Assembly (NCBI GenBank): GCA_003210755.1
Contig: QCUL01000023.1
Span: 1 to 43,354, forward strand
Direction of reading: 5' to 3'
DNA from: Synechococcus sp. AG-679-C18
Lineage (GTDB): Bacteria; Cyanobacteriota; Cyanobacteriia; PCC-6307; Cyanobiaceae
DNA length: 43,354 nt
In this document: one piece after another, positions 1 through 9,254 of the stretch
How positions within the stretch are numbered: position 1 is the stretch's first letter
How the letters are laid out: the number at the start of each line of letters is the position of its first letter
The notes under the pieces: model-generated
What the model was told of the DNA's origin: nothing
The model's database searches: none
The model's input: the letters and a program-made list of their open reading frames with translations, nothing else
Made by a program: the position numbers and the translations under genes

Positions 1-680
1 CCTGGTTTGACGTATTGACCAGTTCTAATAGTAAATTTATTGCTAATGAAGCCATCGAATGGTGCATAATATTTAGCGTAGTTATAATTGATTTTTGCAG
101 AGTCTAATTCGCTTGAATTTGCTTGAATTATTGATTCTTGCTCGAGAAGTTTTTTTGAAATTCTTCGTATTTCTGCTGTTGCTCTAGTGACATCTGCATC
201 TGCTTCAATGGTAGATGCTTGAAGCTCTTGTTCCTTTTCAAGTGAAACGACATCCTTCTCTAAAAGGAAGGCATAACGCTTTTGATTTAAATCAACAAGC
301 CAGCGAGACGCTTTTTTACTTTTTAGATCATCTTTAGCTTTTTGCAGCTCTTGATTCATGCTTTTTAAATAATTCTTGCTTGCTTCAAGTTTGCTTGTCT
401 TTTGGTCGACAATCACCTGAAATGAATCAGGAACGATCTCGTAAATTAATTCTCCTTTTTTGATGAATTCATTGGGCTGAACATAAATATCTTTGATGTA
501 ACCAGCTACGTATGGTGCAACTGTGACTGTGTAAGCATGAACGTATGCGTCTGGGGTGTTGGGGTAGTAGTGGCCGTAGACAAAAAAACCAGTTAGGCCA
601 ATCGTTGTGATGCCTCCAAGAATTCCACCCGCAAGAAAGAGCTTGCGATTTTTTTTGTCCATCGCGTCTGGCTCTGTCAT
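1..680 (-). CDS. HlyD/EmrA-type membrane fusion protein (C-terminus cut by window edge)
   Basis: Reading the minus strand from an ATG at 680 gives about 226 residues open to the window edge. The N-terminus is short and basic (MTEPDAMDKKNRK), followed by one hydrophobic anchor, about residues 14-33. Then comes a biotinyl-lipoyl-like half (HAYTVTVAPYVAGYIKDIYV, then KKGELIYEI), a long Lys/Glu/Gln-rich coiled coil (about residues 85-190), and the returning lipoyl strand YAPFDGFISN. This order is typical of EmrA/HlyD adaptors, which link an inner-membrane exporter to the outer membrane. The MFS exporter upstream (1311-2855, same strand) is the likely partner, although about 630 bases separate them. 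The substrate cannot be read from the sequence. The family call is firm; the pairing is inference from position. Confidence 0.88.
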   Translation of the reverse strand, partial: MTEPDAMDKKNRKLFLAGGILGGITTIGLTGFFVYGHYYPNTPDAYVHAYTVTVAPYVAGYIKDIYVQPNEFIKKGELIYEIVPDSFQVIVDQKTSKLEASKNYLKSMNQELQKAKDDLKSKKASRWLVDLNQKRYAFLLEKDVVSLEKEQELQASTIEADADVTRATAEIRRISKKLLEQESIIQANSSELDSAKINYNYAKYYAPFDGFISNKFTIRTGQYVKP

Positions 681-1310
681 GAATTGATTGTGAACACGCT
701 CACCATCTCTGATATTTTTTTGTTTAAATTATTATACCTAGAATTTACGATTTGTCTTTGTTGTCCCTATGGAAAAAATAAAGGATACCAAAGATAATGA
801 GCACACATTCTATGAACGTTGCCTGATTTATGTACGAAGAACATCAGCTTGTTGAGCTAGGTAGTGGTGATTTGAGTCGTTCGAAGTCGACACTTATTCC
901 CTTGATGCGGCTTCGACATCGATTCCAGCTGCCTTGCGTTGATATTGTATTGAGGCTGATGCTAAGACCTATGCCAAAACTTTTGTGATGGTTCTTGAAA
1001 ACAATGTAATTGAACTAGCTGTCGTTGCTAATTCTGCTGGAACTGTGGCAAATTCCATTAAAACTTGTTTAAAAAGAGCTTAAAACAGATTTCAAGTAAA
1101 AATCAGTTGTTTGATTGTTTTATGCTGAGTGATTGCAACTAAATATCCCATCGTATAGTTGTCAGTAGAAACGACGACTCCACCTGTGATGCCGTAGTGA
1201 AATAATACGGCACAAATGAGGATGTTGGCGTACTTTTATTTGTTTAAAACTTTTATAGATTGATTGATTTTTGGTATGTATTGTTTATTGTTCAGGTTGT
1301 CCATTAATTT
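681..1310. other. 630-base spacer between exporter genes with decayed ORFs
   Basis: This AT-rich stretch holds no intact gene that I recognise. The plus strand at 769-988 carries pieces resembling a methyltransferase (separate entry). The minus strand has a short open frame, about 1092-1237, with a hydrophobic stretch (ICAVLFHYGITGGVVVST) but no clear start; it could be a membrane-protein remnant or chance. No terminator hairpin with a T-run was identified. Confidence 0.5.
769..988 (+). pseudogene. Possible remnant of an EgtD-like SAM-dependent methyltransferase
   Basis: Two short plus-strand ORFs overlap in different frames. One starts at ATG 769 (MEKIKDTKDNEHTFYERCLIY...) and the other at ATG 830 (MYEEHQLVELGSGDLSRSKS...), ending at a TGA at 986-988. 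The second contains LVELGSGD followed by a Ser/Lys-rich turn. That closely resembles the SAM-binding motif I of the Methyltransf_33/EgtD histidine N-alpha-methyltransferase family. Beyond it the similarity moves to another frame (LDAASTSIPAALR) and meets a stop. I read this as a frameshifted, truncated relic. The family assignment rests on one motif and is tentative. Confidence 0.3.
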
Positions 1311-2855
1311 CTAATTACCTTTTCCTTCTCCATGTAGAAAGGGAAGCACGCCAAATGCTAAGAGGAGAAATCCAGTGAGGGTAGCTGTATTGATATATGC
1401 CACTACTTCTGCTTGTTGTGAGATTGCTTGATTGATTATGTCCAGTGAAGCCTGTGACCAATAGTCACTGGAGATACCCTCCTGGAGGTGATTTTGTAGA
1501 GGTTCTTTAAAGATACTAATTGCTTCTTGGCTGGTTTCAACTCCGCTTCGAAAGCGTTCCCAGCTTCCTTGGCTAGACATCGTGCTGATGGCGCCACTTA
1601 TACCCCCAGATATTGATTTAGCGATGTTAGTGCCAAAGAGTACGACAGCACTGGCGGTGGTTGTAAGCTCTGCTGGCATGGTCGCAAAACACATCAGTAA
1701 TTCATTAAGGATTAGGCCTAAGCTGATGCCAAGAGAAATTAATTGCATTGTTATATTTGCATTGTTCTGCAATGAACTTGTTTGTGCCATCCAGAGGGCT
1801 GTAAGGCCAAAAGTAAATACTCCTATACTGGAAAAAATTCTCCTTTGCTGAATGCTTTTCCCCATGGAATAAGGGTTGATGCCAGGAGCAAACAAAAATG
1901 TTGTGACAATACAAGCAACACTAAACCATATAAATGGAACGGCATAAGTTCCCACTGTATTTCCCATAACTTTCACCATAAAGGTGGGCACGATGCTGAA
2001 GATAAGAAAGACTGCAAATAAAATTAGAGTTAAATTTGCTGTGCTGATACAGAAGTTGATGTCTTGAAAGACCCTTGGATTAAGTAAAGGAGGCGAACCA
2101 TAGAAACGAATAAAAAATAATATTATGCTGACAATTGAAATACATAATTGAATGCAGTAAAATTTATTTTGAAACCATTCATGCTGATTTCCCCAAGCAA
2201 GAGAAAAGCTAAAGAGCCCAAAACCAGAACAAATAAGTCCGAAGGTAAGCCAATCGATCGAAATCTTGGGGTCTGATGGAGTTTTTGGTAAATATCGAAA
2301 GATTAGCAACCAGGCACTGCCGAGTGATAGACCTAAAAATGCGTAAATAATTCGCCAGCTTAAATACCAAGAAGTGTAGGCAGACATGGCGATACCTGAT
2401 GAAGCTCCAAAGGCAAAAACCATTACAAATAATCCCTTCCCTAATTGACTGTGTTTTGGTCCAATTCCACCATTGAGCCAGCCGCCTCCCACTGCTGCGC
2501 ATACTGCTGCGCTTAACCCTTGGGTTACACGGAGCATGATGAACAGACGACTATCTTCTGCAAGAGCCGCACCAATCAGGCTTAGGCTGAAAAGAGCGGG
2601 GCCTATGACAGCTAAGTTTCTTCCCCCAAATCGTTGGCGAAGGTTTCCAACTAAAGTAAGCATTAATGCACAGGGTATGAGATAAGCATTCATGTACCAG
2701 ATGCTTTGGTATTCAGTTCCCCCAAGAAACCCTCTGGCGTACTCATGGGCAGGCACGCCGATGGTGCCGACCACAATGAAGGTAAAAAGAACCACCATGA
2801 AAGCCACAGTGAGAACACCACGGTTGGTTAAAAGAAAATCTGTGTCACTTAACAT
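1311..2855 (-). CDS. MFS drug/metabolite exporter, DHA2 (EmrB/QacA-like) family
   Basis: This is a 514-residue, very hydrophobic protein with about 14 membrane segments by eye, the length and topology of DHA2 drug:H+ antiporters. The loop NLRQRFGGRNLAVIGPALFS after the second segment matches the MFS motif A region (G-x-L-x-D/R-R-x-G-R-R-type), though weakened. A large polar loop (about residues 425-475, SSQGSWERFRSGVETSQEAI) lies before the last membrane helix, as in EmrB-like proteins. It starts 32 bases after the clpB stop on the same strand. The downstream minus-strand gene encodes an EmrA/HlyD adaptor, so an EmrAB-like export pair is likely. The substrate is unknown. The gene is visibly more AT-rich than the core genes in the window. 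Confidence 0.85.
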   Translation of the reverse strand: MLSDTDFLLTNRGVLTVAFMVVLFTFIVVGTIGVPAHEYARGFLGGTEYQSIWYMNAYLIPCALMLTLVGNLRQRFGGRNLAVIGPALFSLSLIGAALAEDSRLFIMLRVTQGLSAAVCAAVGGGWLNGGIGPKHSQLGKGLFVMVFAFGASSGIAMSAYTSWYLSWRIIYAFLGLSLGSAWLLIFRYLPKTPSDPKISIDWLTFGLICSGFGLFSFSLAWGNQHEWFQNKFYCIQLCISIVSIILFFIRFYGSPPLLNPRVFQDINFCISTANLTLILFAVFLIFSIVPTFMVKVMGNTVGTYAVPFIWFSVACIVTTFLFAPGINPYSMGKSIQQRRIFSSIGVFTFGLTALWMAQTSSLQNNANITMQLISLGISLGLILNELLMCFATMPAELTTTASAVVLFGTNIAKSISGGISGAISTMSSQGSWERFRSGVETSQEAISIFKEPLQNHLQEGISSDYWSQASLDIINQAISQQAEVVAYINTATLTGFLLLAFGVLPFLHGEGKGN

Positions 2856-2887
2856 TTGAAATTTGTTAATGCCGCCGTACCCAAGTT

Positions 2888-5479
2888 CTAGCTCAATATC
2901 AATTTCCCTTGTTTTACGTTGATATGAGCAGATGTTCCCTCTGCGTAGAGACCGGCAAGAATTGCTTTCGCCATCGGAGTTTCTAGCTCGCGTTGAATAG
3001 CTCGCTTGAGTGGCCTTGCTCCATAAATTGGGTCATAGCCTGCATTTGCTAACCAGTCGGTTGCTTCTTCGCTGATCTTGAGTTCAATCTTTCGCTCAAT
3101 GAGTCGTTGACGCAACCGTTCCACTTGCAAGCTGACAATTCGGCGCAATTCATCGCGTCGAAGACTGTGAAAGATAATCGTGTCGTCAATTCGATTCAGA
3201 AATTCTGGACGGAAGTGTCCGCGTAGCGCTTCGTTGACGCGACTCTCCATTTCTTGATGTTGGCTGTCATCACCTCCTAAATCGAGGATGGATTGGCTCC
3301 CAATGTTGCTTGTCAGAATCAGAACAGCATTTGTGAAGTCAATTGTTCGACCCTGGCCGTCTGTTACTCGACCGTCATCGAGGATCTGCAACATCACATT
3401 GAATACATCTGGGTGCGCTTTTTCCACTTCGTCAAAAAGGATTACCGCATAAGGCCTGCGCCTTACGGCTTCGGTGAGCTGTCCTCCAGCCTCATACCCC
3501 ACATACCCTGGAGGAGCGCCTATTAACCGACTTACCGTATGTTTTTCCATATATTCAGACATGTCGATTCGAATCATCGAATCTTCACTGTCAAAAAGTT
3601 GCGCAGCCAAAGCTTTAGAGAGTTCTGTTTTGCCCACTCCTGTGGGTCCAAGAAATAAAAAACTTGCGATGGGTTGATTGGGATCGCTTAGCCCCGCTCT
3701 TGATCGCTGGATGGCATCGGCTACTGCTGTTACTGCTTGGTCTTGACCTATAACTCGTTCATGAAGTTGATTCTCAAGTTCGAGTAATTTTTCCATTTCG
3801 GATTGAACAAGCTTTGCCACTGGAATCCCTGTCCATTTTGCGATGACCTCAGCGATATCGTCTTCACTAACTTCTTCTCGTAGTAACGATTTTTCAGCAT
3901 TTTCATCTGTTTCGACTAAGGCTTGTTCCTGCGCAAGTAATTGTTTCTGAAGTCCGGCGAGTGTGCCGTATTCCAACTCTGCGGCCTTATTTAGGTCATA
4001 ACTTCGTTTGGCTTGTTCCACCTGAAGCTGGACCCGCTCGATCTCTTCCTTGAGAGTGGAAAGCTCATCGATGGCGCCTTTTTCATGCTGCCATTGAGCA
4101 TTAAGAGTGCTCTGCTGCTCGGATAGTTCTGCGAGTTCACGTTCTATGCGCAGGAGTCGTTCCTGGCTAGCGGCATCGGATTCACGCCCGAGTGACAGTT
4201 TCTCCATCTCTAATTGCAGAATCTTGCGATCGATCTCGTCGATCTCCTCCGGTTTGGAGGTGATCTCCATTTTCAGCCTTGCTGCTGATTCATCAACAAG
4301 GTCAATGGCTTTGTCAGGGAGAAAGCGATCAGCGATGTAGCGACTACTCAGAACTGCAGCTGCTACCAGGGCGCTGTCAGCAATGCGGACTCCGTGATGA
4401 ACCTCATAGCGCTCTTTTAGTCCTCGCAGGATTGAGATGGTGTCTTCAACAGTGGGTTGGTCAACCAGGACCTGCTGAAAACGACGCTCCAAAGCAGGGT
4501 CTTTCTCGATGTGCAATCTGTGTTCATCAAGGGTGGTGGCTCCTATACAGCGCAGTTCTCCTCTGGCAAGCATGGGCTTCAGCAGGTTGCTGGCGTCCAT
4601 TGCACCACCCGTGGCACCCGCCCCCACCACGGTATGGATTTCATCGATGAATAAAACGATTTGTCCATCCGAATTGGTGACCTCCTTAAGCACTGCTTTG
4701 AGCCGTTCTTCAAATTCACCGCGGTACTTAGCACCTGCAATCAGAGCGCCCATGTCAAGGGCGATTAGTTGACGGTTTTGCAGCGCCTGAGGCACATCGC
4801 CATTCACAATCCGTTGTGCGAGTCCCTCAACGATTGCTGTTTTTCCAACCCCTGGTTCGCCAATTAAAACTGGATTGTTTTTGGTACGGCGGCTAAGGAT
4901 TTGAATCGTTCGGCGAATTTCCTCATCTCGACCGATCACAGGATCAAGCTTGCCGTCGCGAGCAGCGCTTGTGAGATCACGTCCGTATTTTTCTAGTGAT
5001 TCGTAGGTTCCCTCTGGGTTTTGGTCGGTCACTTTTTGGCTGCCACGCACATCGTTAATTGCGGTTTTTAATCGTGAAGCATCTGTGCCGGCTTGGCTAA
5101 GAAGCTGACGGCCGCAGCGACCGTCATCGGCAAGAGCCAGCAGAAGATGCTCAATCGAAATAAAGCTATCGCCGTAGCTCAGTTTCAGCGTTTCAGCTCG
5201 TTCGAGTACTGCATTGAGGCCTTTGCCTAAAAACACTGACTCAGGTGCATTGCTGAGAGCTGGTTGCTGGTTGAGATAGGTCTCTACAGCTGTTTGAAGC
5301 GCGGGTGGTGAGACTCCAGCTTTGTCGAGGATTCGACCCGCCAGGCTCTCCTGGTCCAATAAAGCCTTCAGTAGATGCTCGCTTTCGAGTTGCTGATGGC
5401 GACGATTTTGGGCCAGCTGCTGCGCTGACATGATCGCGGCCCAGGCCTTTTCGGTGAATTGTTCAGCTGTAGGTTGCAT
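2888..5479 (-). CDS. clpB: ATP-dependent disaggregase ClpB
   Basis: This 863-residue Hsp100 protein is full length for ClpB. It shows the Clp N-domain repeats (about residues 1-150) and a first AAA+ domain with Walker A GEPGVGKT near 207-214 and Walker [10 protein letters not shown]. The middle coiled-coil domain (about 400-530) is rich in Glu, Gln and Leu and distinguishes ClpB from ClpA/ClpX. A second AAA+ domain follows, with Walker A GPTGVGKT near 600, [11 protein letters not shown] and the sensor region LTSNIGS. ClpB acts with DnaK/DnaJ in the cytoplasm to extract proteins from aggregates and does not partner a protease. The start [13 protein letters not shown] matches the family N-terminus. 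The downstream MFS gene is only 32 bases away, so read-through is possible. Confidence 0.97.
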   Translation of the reverse strand: MQPTAEQFTEKAWAAIMSAQQLAQNRRHQQLESEHLLKALLDQESLAGRILDKAGVSPPALQTAVETYLNQQPALSNAPESVFLGKGLNAVLERAETLKLSYGDSFISIEHLLLALADDGRCGRQLLSQAGTDASRLKTAINDVRGSQKVTDQNPEGTYESLEKYGRDLTSAARDGKLDPVIGRDEEIRRTIQILSRRTKNNPVLIGEPGVGKTAIVEGLAQRIVNGDVPQALQNRQLIALDMGALIAGAKYRGEFEERLKAVLKEVTNSDGQIVLFIDEIHTVVGAGATGGAMDASNLLKPMLARGELRCIGATTLDEHRLHIEKDPALERRFQQVLVDQPTVEDTISILRGLKERYEVHHGVRIADSALVAAAVLSSRYIADRFLPDKAIDLVDESAARLKMEITSKPEEIDEIDRKILQLEMEKLSLGRESDAASQERLLRIERELAELSEQQSTLNAQWQHEKGAIDELSTLKEEIERVQLQVEQAKRSYDLNKAAELEYGTLAGLQKQLLAQEQALVETDENAEKSLLREEVSEDDIAEVIAKWTGIPVAKLVQSEMEKLLELENQLHERVIGQDQAVTAVADAIQRSRAGLSDPNQPIASFLFLGPTGVGKTELSKALAAQLFDSEDSMIRIDMSEYMEKHTVSRLIGAPPGYVGYEAGGQLTEAVRRRPYAVILFDEVEKAHPDVFNVMLQILDDGRVTDGQGRTIDFTNAVLILTSNIGSQSILDLGGDDSQHQEMESRVNEALRGHFRPEFLNRIDDTIIFHSLRRDELRRIVSLQVERLRQRLIERKIELKISEEATDWLANAGYDPIYGARPLKRAIQRELETPMAKAILAGLYAEGTSAHINVKQGKLILS

Positions 5480-5634
5480 GACCTTTGTTTGGTCCTAATC
5501 CCAATAACATATGACGGTATCTTGTCTCTGCAGAAAGGAGAACTGTTCATAAACAAACGGTTTTCCGACCTATTCGGCTTGCCGAACTGTGCCTGTAGGG
5601 TCGAGTATTCTTTATATTTGAATGTGAAACAACG

Positions 5635-5835
5635 ATGGTTAATGATCCTGCCTTAGTCAATGCACTAATGGAAAGAGTGTACGCCGCTTATGGACCAAAA
5701 CCTCTTGATATGGAGCGCAAGTGTTGGACTGTTGTGCATGAACATCTTCATGGAGTTATGCCCTCAGAATATGACGTTCGCGAAATTGATGAAGAACTTT
5801 ATCTTGAATTGCTGAGCTCATTTCGTAAGTTGTAG
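5635..5835 (+). CDS. Small hypothetical protein, 66 residues
   Basis: The ATG at 5635 opens a 66-codon frame encoding a soluble, acidic, helix-prone protein (MVNDPALVNALMERVYAAYG...EIDEELYLELLSSF). There is one Cys and a His pair (VVHEHLHG), with no membrane segment and no signal peptide. I do not recognise the family. The amphipathic composition and a sensible start make it more believable than other small ORFs nearby, but no clear Shine-Dalgarno sequence precedes it. It runs divergently from clpB, with about 155 bases between the two starts. Confidence 0.55.
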   Translation: MVNDPALVNALMERVYAAYGPKPLDMERKCWTVVHEHLHGVMPSEYDVREIDEELYLELLSSFRKL

Positions 5836-6065
5836 TAAAGCTATTACATATACTGTAAAATATTTTAAATCAGCTTTGTCAAGAATGCTTTGTAGGCTTT
5901 TGTTTGAATTTCCCTGTCGAATGAAATCTTAAGCAGCAATTTAAATATTATTTTTCCTCTAATGTTTAAGTTTTTTGCTTTATTTTTTGAATTTCCTACT
6001 ATATCTTGAATTTAGTACATATGCTTGGAATGTGAAAGCTGTAGAATGATCATCAACGGATCAAT

Positions 6066-6094
6066 AACGGTGTAAGAGCTACTGTTGATTTTTT
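6066..6094 (+). terminator. Weak terminator-like hairpin with T-run
   Basis: AACGGT (6066-6071) and ACTGTT (6081-6086) can pair over 6 bp with one G-U, around a 9-base loop, followed by GA and six Ts. There is no gene directly upstream in this direction, so it could end an unannotated small RNA or be chance in AT-rich DNA. Confidence 0.25.
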
Positions 6095-6236
6095 AGAAAC
6101 ATATGCATTGACTTCATGGTGAGTCATAAGCTTGCCTGTTCATAGAAATTGAGTTTTCAATGGGTTCTGTCTTCATAAATACAGACTATGCATCGCATCA
6201 TCTGTAATTTAATGGATTAAATAAATTGATGTAGTC

Positions 6237-6368
6237 TTGGAAACTAAAAAATTATCGCTTTTGATTCCTAAAGACCTGCATCGAAGGCTTAAAAAGTATG
6301 CCCTAGATAATGATACTACGGTTACAACTATTCTGATTGATCTGATTAACAATTATGTTCCAGATTAG
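6237..6368 (+). CDS. Tiny ribbon-helix-helix-like protein, 43 residues, TTG start
   Basis: A frame opening at TTG 6237 (an in-frame stop lies at 6222-6224) encodes METKKLSLLIPKDLHRRLKKY followed by ALDNDTTVTTILIDLINNYV. The pattern is a beta strand (KKLSLLIP), a helix (KDLHRRLKKYALD), a short turn (NDTT) and a second helix (VTTILIDLINNYV). This is the layout of Arc/CopG-type DNA-binding proteins, and the typical K-DLHRRLKKYA signature is present. Such proteins act as dimers that repress transcription, often as antitoxins or plasmid copy regulators. No partner toxin is visible next to it. The start codon is an inference, because no ATG is available in frame. Confidence 0.6.
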   Translation: METKKLSLLIPKDLHRRLKKYALDNDTTVTTILIDLINNYVPD

Positions 6369-6537
6369 AGATTTAATATCTTTCATGTATTGACAAGGAA
6401 GTCAATTTTAGGAAAGTGATTTCAGAGCAGAAGGTCTCTATCGGAGTGATCTGAATTTTTTTTCATTTCTGTTTTGCAAATAAGTACAAATTTACAAAAT
6501 AAATATAATTGATTAAGTTCACGATTTCTTTTTTCAG

Positions 6538-6738
6538 TTGTTTAAACACAGAAAACATCTTCTTCCCGATATAGTGTTAAATATTTTAATAGTCTCGTTG
6601 ATGAATGTGGTTGCCGCTATTGGTTCTCTTGTATTGCGCTGCCTAGTTTTTGTTTTAATTGTGATGGATGAGATGATTGCTGAGTACTTCATCACCCAAC
6701 TGCTTGCATTCATTTGTAAGTACAGTTTTAATCCTTAG
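6538..6738 (+). CDS. Doubtful small hydrophobic ORF, 66 codons
   Basis: The frame opens at TTG 6538 and encodes a hydrophobic protein with one or two possible membrane segments (IVLNILIVSLMNVVAAIGSLVLRCLVFVLIV). There is no recognisable family and no convincing ribosome-binding site. AT-rich DNA commonly yields such hydrophobic frames by chance. It is listed because the interval is otherwise empty. Confidence 0.2.
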   Translation: MFKHRKHLLPDIVLNILIVSLMNVVAAIGSLVLRCLVFVLIVMDEMIAEYFITQLLAFICKYSFNP

Positions 6739-7083
6739 GAGGTGACTATTAGTTTGTATGTGAGATCCTGGTGTTGTTTTGATTAATTCCATGTGAGTGG
6801 TTCTCTTCGCATTCTTTTCGTCTTTTATGTTGATTTGATCTTAGTAATAAGCTCTCCCTTTTGTTTGTTGAGCTGATCTGCCAACTAACTCTCACAGGTT
6901 TTAAACTTCACCTCGATTTTATTTATTGCATGATTTTAACATTTTTCTGATTCTGGATTGTGCATTTTTATTCTCAGTATTGTTTTCTTATATTAGAAAT
7001 GAATGAGAGTGATTCTTGGCTTGTTGGGAAATGAGTGACTTATGTGTACACTCTTAAATAATTTACTTTGAAGCCCAAGCATC

Positions 7084-7941
7084 GTGATTGAAGCCGTTTT
7101 AGCTGGGAGTCTTGCGTTCATTATGTTTTCTCTGGGATTATCCCTTAAGCCACAAGATTTTTGGGTTGCATTTCAACAGCCTAAAACTCTTATCGCTGGT
7201 GCACTCGTACAGATTGCTTTGCTTCCAATTATTGCTTTTATATTGCTTACACTATTTGGGTTGCAAGGACAACTTGCTATTGGTGTGATGATTTTGAGCT
7301 GCTGTCCTGGAGGAATTACATCAAATATAATGACTAAACTATCTAGAGGTGATGTAGCACTTTCAATCTCTTATACCTCACTTGCAAGTCTTGTTACTGC
7401 TGGAACTTTGCCTCTTGTTTTGAGTGTTACGGCACCAATACTTCTCCCACAACAAAATATTGAATTATCAATACTTCCATTGAGTCTTAAAGTCTTTTGT
7501 CTTGCAACATTACCTGTTTTACTTGGAGTTTGGCTAAGTCAAGTTGCTCCAGAACTAGCAACTCGTTGGGAACTATACAGTAGTCGAACTGCAAATACTT
7601 TGTTTGTATTGGTTTTATTGGGAGCCTTGATTAGTCAATGGGATGTTTTCATTGCCAATCTGCCCATCCTTGGTCCAATTTTACTGCTTCTAAATCTACT
7701 TATGTTAAGCGTTGGTTTAGGCATTGGAAATCTGCTTGGTTTGAAGCAATCTCAAATTACCTCACTTGCAGTAGAAGCTGGTTTTCAAAATGGAACGATT
7801 GGGATTGTTGTTGGCTCTCTGATCAGCGATGAGCTTGTTCAAGCAGAATTGAGTCGTTTTAGTCTTCCTTCAGCTGTCTACAGCATTTTAATGATGCTTA
7901 CAATTATTCCTTTTGTTCTTTGGCGGAGGTACTCAATTTGA
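7084..7941 (+). CDS. Bile acid:sodium symporter (BASS/SBF) family transporter
   Basis: This 285-residue membrane protein has about nine hydrophobic segments. It carries BASS-family signatures: MFSLGLSLKPQDF near the N-terminus, the glycine-rich turn SCCPGGITSNIMTKLSRGDVALS (about residues 76-98), and EAGFQNGTIGIVVG in the C-terminal half. These are the crossover and sodium-binding regions of SBF-fold transporters. The family imports organic acids such as pyruvate or bile-acid-like compounds with sodium in the inner membrane; the substrate here is unknown. The start is a GTG at 7084, chosen because the first residues run directly into the first membrane helix. It stands alone in AT-rich surroundings. 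Confidence 0.88.
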   Translation: MIEAVLAGSLAFIMFSLGLSLKPQDFWVAFQQPKTLIAGALVQIALLPIIAFILLTLFGLQGQLAIGVMILSCCPGGITSNIMTKLSRGDVALSISYTSLASLVTAGTLPLVLSVTAPILLPQQNIELSILPLSLKVFCLATLPVLLGVWLSQVAPELATRWELYSSRTANTLFVLVLLGALISQWDVFIANLPILGPILLLLNLLMLSVGLGIGNLLGLKQSQITSLAVEAGFQNGTIGIVVGSLISDELVQAELSRFSLPSAVYSILMMLTIIPFVLWRRYSI

Positions 7942-8118
7942 ATTGAGTACTTGTTAAGTTATCCAGTTAGTATAGTGATCATGATGTAAAAGAATTTAGG
8001 CAGAGATCTTGGCTTTGCAGTTTTCTCTTAGAGATCAACTTTCTACTTTAAAATTGTGGATGGCAAGTGACATTTTTTCGAAGTTTCAGAGGCGGATTGT
8101 TGTTTATTGGTCTAGGCC

Positions 8119-8418
8119 TTAATCCTTCGATTTTGGATGACCGGTTGGGTAGCCATGGGTTGAATTTGCTTGTTTATCGCTTTCGAAAAACTCATGCCAT
8201 CTGCTGAGCGCTTCTTGCCTTTGACCGATTGGACGAGTTGCCATAATGAGGCCTGCTTCTACAAGTGCACCAGAGCCAGCTTCAGGCATGGCTAATCGCA
8301 CTTGTTGCATTGCTTCATCGTGCTCGGTTCTCCAGGCTTCACCGTTGCTCTGATATTCCTTCCAAGCTTGGGCATATGTCATCTCGCTGGGGCTTGGGCG
8401 GTTCGTGATGTCAGTCAT
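8119..8418 (-). CDS. Hypothetical soluble protein, 99 residues
   Basis: The ATG at 8418 opens a polar protein (MTDITNRPSPSEMTYAQAWKEYQSNGEAWRTEHDEAM...) with two likely helices and a hydrophilic tail ending in GYPTGHPKSKD. It has no signal peptide or membrane segment, and I do not recognise the family. Residue use is coherent and unlike a shadow frame, with many Glu, Gln and Trp and few rare residues. The flanking DNA on both sides is empty, so it is probably transcribed alone. Confidence 0.6.
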   Translation of the reverse strand: MTDITNRPSPSEMTYAQAWKEYQSNGEAWRTEHDEAMQQVRLAMPEAGSGALVEAGLIMATRPIGQRQEALSRWHEFFESDKQANSTHGYPTGHPKSKD

Positions 8419-8628
8419 CGTTTTACTTTGGTGATGAATTTAATTCTAATGATCAAGTTATTTTGCATTGCTCCAAGCTGGGAATTAATGCTTTTTGACA
8501 CTGCTGATTTAAGTCATGATAGGGATCATTTTTTTGAGAACCGAGTTTAGAAATAACATAATGATTAAACAAACCTCTTATCCCCTGAATTGTACTCCAT
8601 TGGTTGACGATTGATATTCTTTGGAGTG

Positions 8629-8817
8629 TCATTCGTCTGGATCAGTGGATGGTGGTATTAAAATACTCTTTATGTATGAATTCACCTTTGCAGGGCCGTG
8701 CATGAGGTGGAATCCCGCCAATCTCTCCTTAATTATACTCCAAATTATCAAAGTAGATGTTGAAGATTGTTTGGATATGCTCCGTACATTTTGATCGTCT
8801 TGTTGTTGATTTTCCAT
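8629..8817 (-). CDS. Small hypothetical protein, about 62 residues
   Basis: From ATG 8817 the frame gives MENQQQDDQNVRSISKQSS, then TLIIWSIIKERLAGFHLMHGPA and a tail ending ILIPPSTDPDE. The polar N-terminus, the central amphipathic or hydrophobic helix and the acidic end look protein-like. An upstream in-frame ATG at 8892 would give 87 residues. An opposing frame at 8767-8979 overlaps it and reads as a less convincing hydrophobic ORF. I do not recognise the family, and expression is uncertain. Confidence 0.35.
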   Translation of the reverse strand: MENQQQDDQNVRSISKQSSTSTLIIWSIIKERLAGFHLMHGPAKVNSYIKSILIPPSTDPDE

Positions 8818-9047
8818 TTTTTCATTCGCCAATGTCTGATATTTATTGAAGGCGATTGCATTGATGAGACTGATTCGTTGAAGTTCAATCAATTGATAAG
8901 TGGTTCAGTTGCGGTCAGGGCTTTTTTTGGTGCCGAGATTAATCGCTCCACAAGATCTTTTTTTGTTTCTATTGTGTGAATGGAGAAACAAAGCAAGACT
9001 ATTAGCTGTCCATTCTCATAACATGCTTTGAGTAGCTATTTGTTTTG

Positions 9048-9254
9048 ATGAATCCTAAACAGGTTGGAGCTCTTCGTAGAGCTGGAATTTATTTTGTTGT
9101 TGGGTACGGCGGATTGGTTCTTGTTAACAATAGTGGCCTCGTTCTTGACAATATGTGGATTGCATATTTGCCAATGTTTATTGCTGTCTATTTTTTCTCA
9201 CGTTGGGCAGACGCCAAGATTGCAGCTAGATCGGAGAAAAAGTCAGAGAATTAA
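9048..9254 (+). CDS. Small two-helix membrane protein, 68 residues
   Basis: The ATG at 9048 opens MNPKQVGALRRAGIYFVVGY..., which has two hydrophobic helices (about residues 14-32 and 37-53) and a basic or charged tail (RWADAKIAARSEKKSEN). A TTG directly before it (9045) would add one residue. The positively charged N- and C-terminal ends suggest both face the cytoplasm. I do not recognise the family. It converges with the TIGR03643 gene, whose end lies 23 bases away. Confidence 0.55.
   Translation: MNPKQVGALRRAGIYFVVGYGGLVLVNNSGLVLDNMWIAYLPMFIAVYFFSRWADAKIAARSEKKSEN

Larger units (their letters stand above)
5836..7083. other. AT-rich, gene-poor interval of about 1.2 kb
   Basis: Base composition drops sharply here; the 60 bases at 6481-6540 contain only 12 G or C. 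Apart from the small ribbon-helix-helix ORF (6237-6368), a doubtful 66-codon ORF (6538-6738) and a weak terminator-like hairpin (6066-6094), I find no gene, tRNA or repeat. The stretch could hold small RNAs, which cannot be recognised by eye. Confidence 0.5.

Noticed and set aside
8516..8535. ATGAT-AGGG-ATCAT hairpin followed by Ts
   Set aside because: The stem has only 5 AT-rich pairs and there is no gene upstream on that strand, so it is expected by chance.
8767..8979. Plus-strand hydrophobic ORF of 70 codons
   Set aside because: It overlaps a more protein-like minus-strand frame and consists largely of AT-driven hydrophobic codons.
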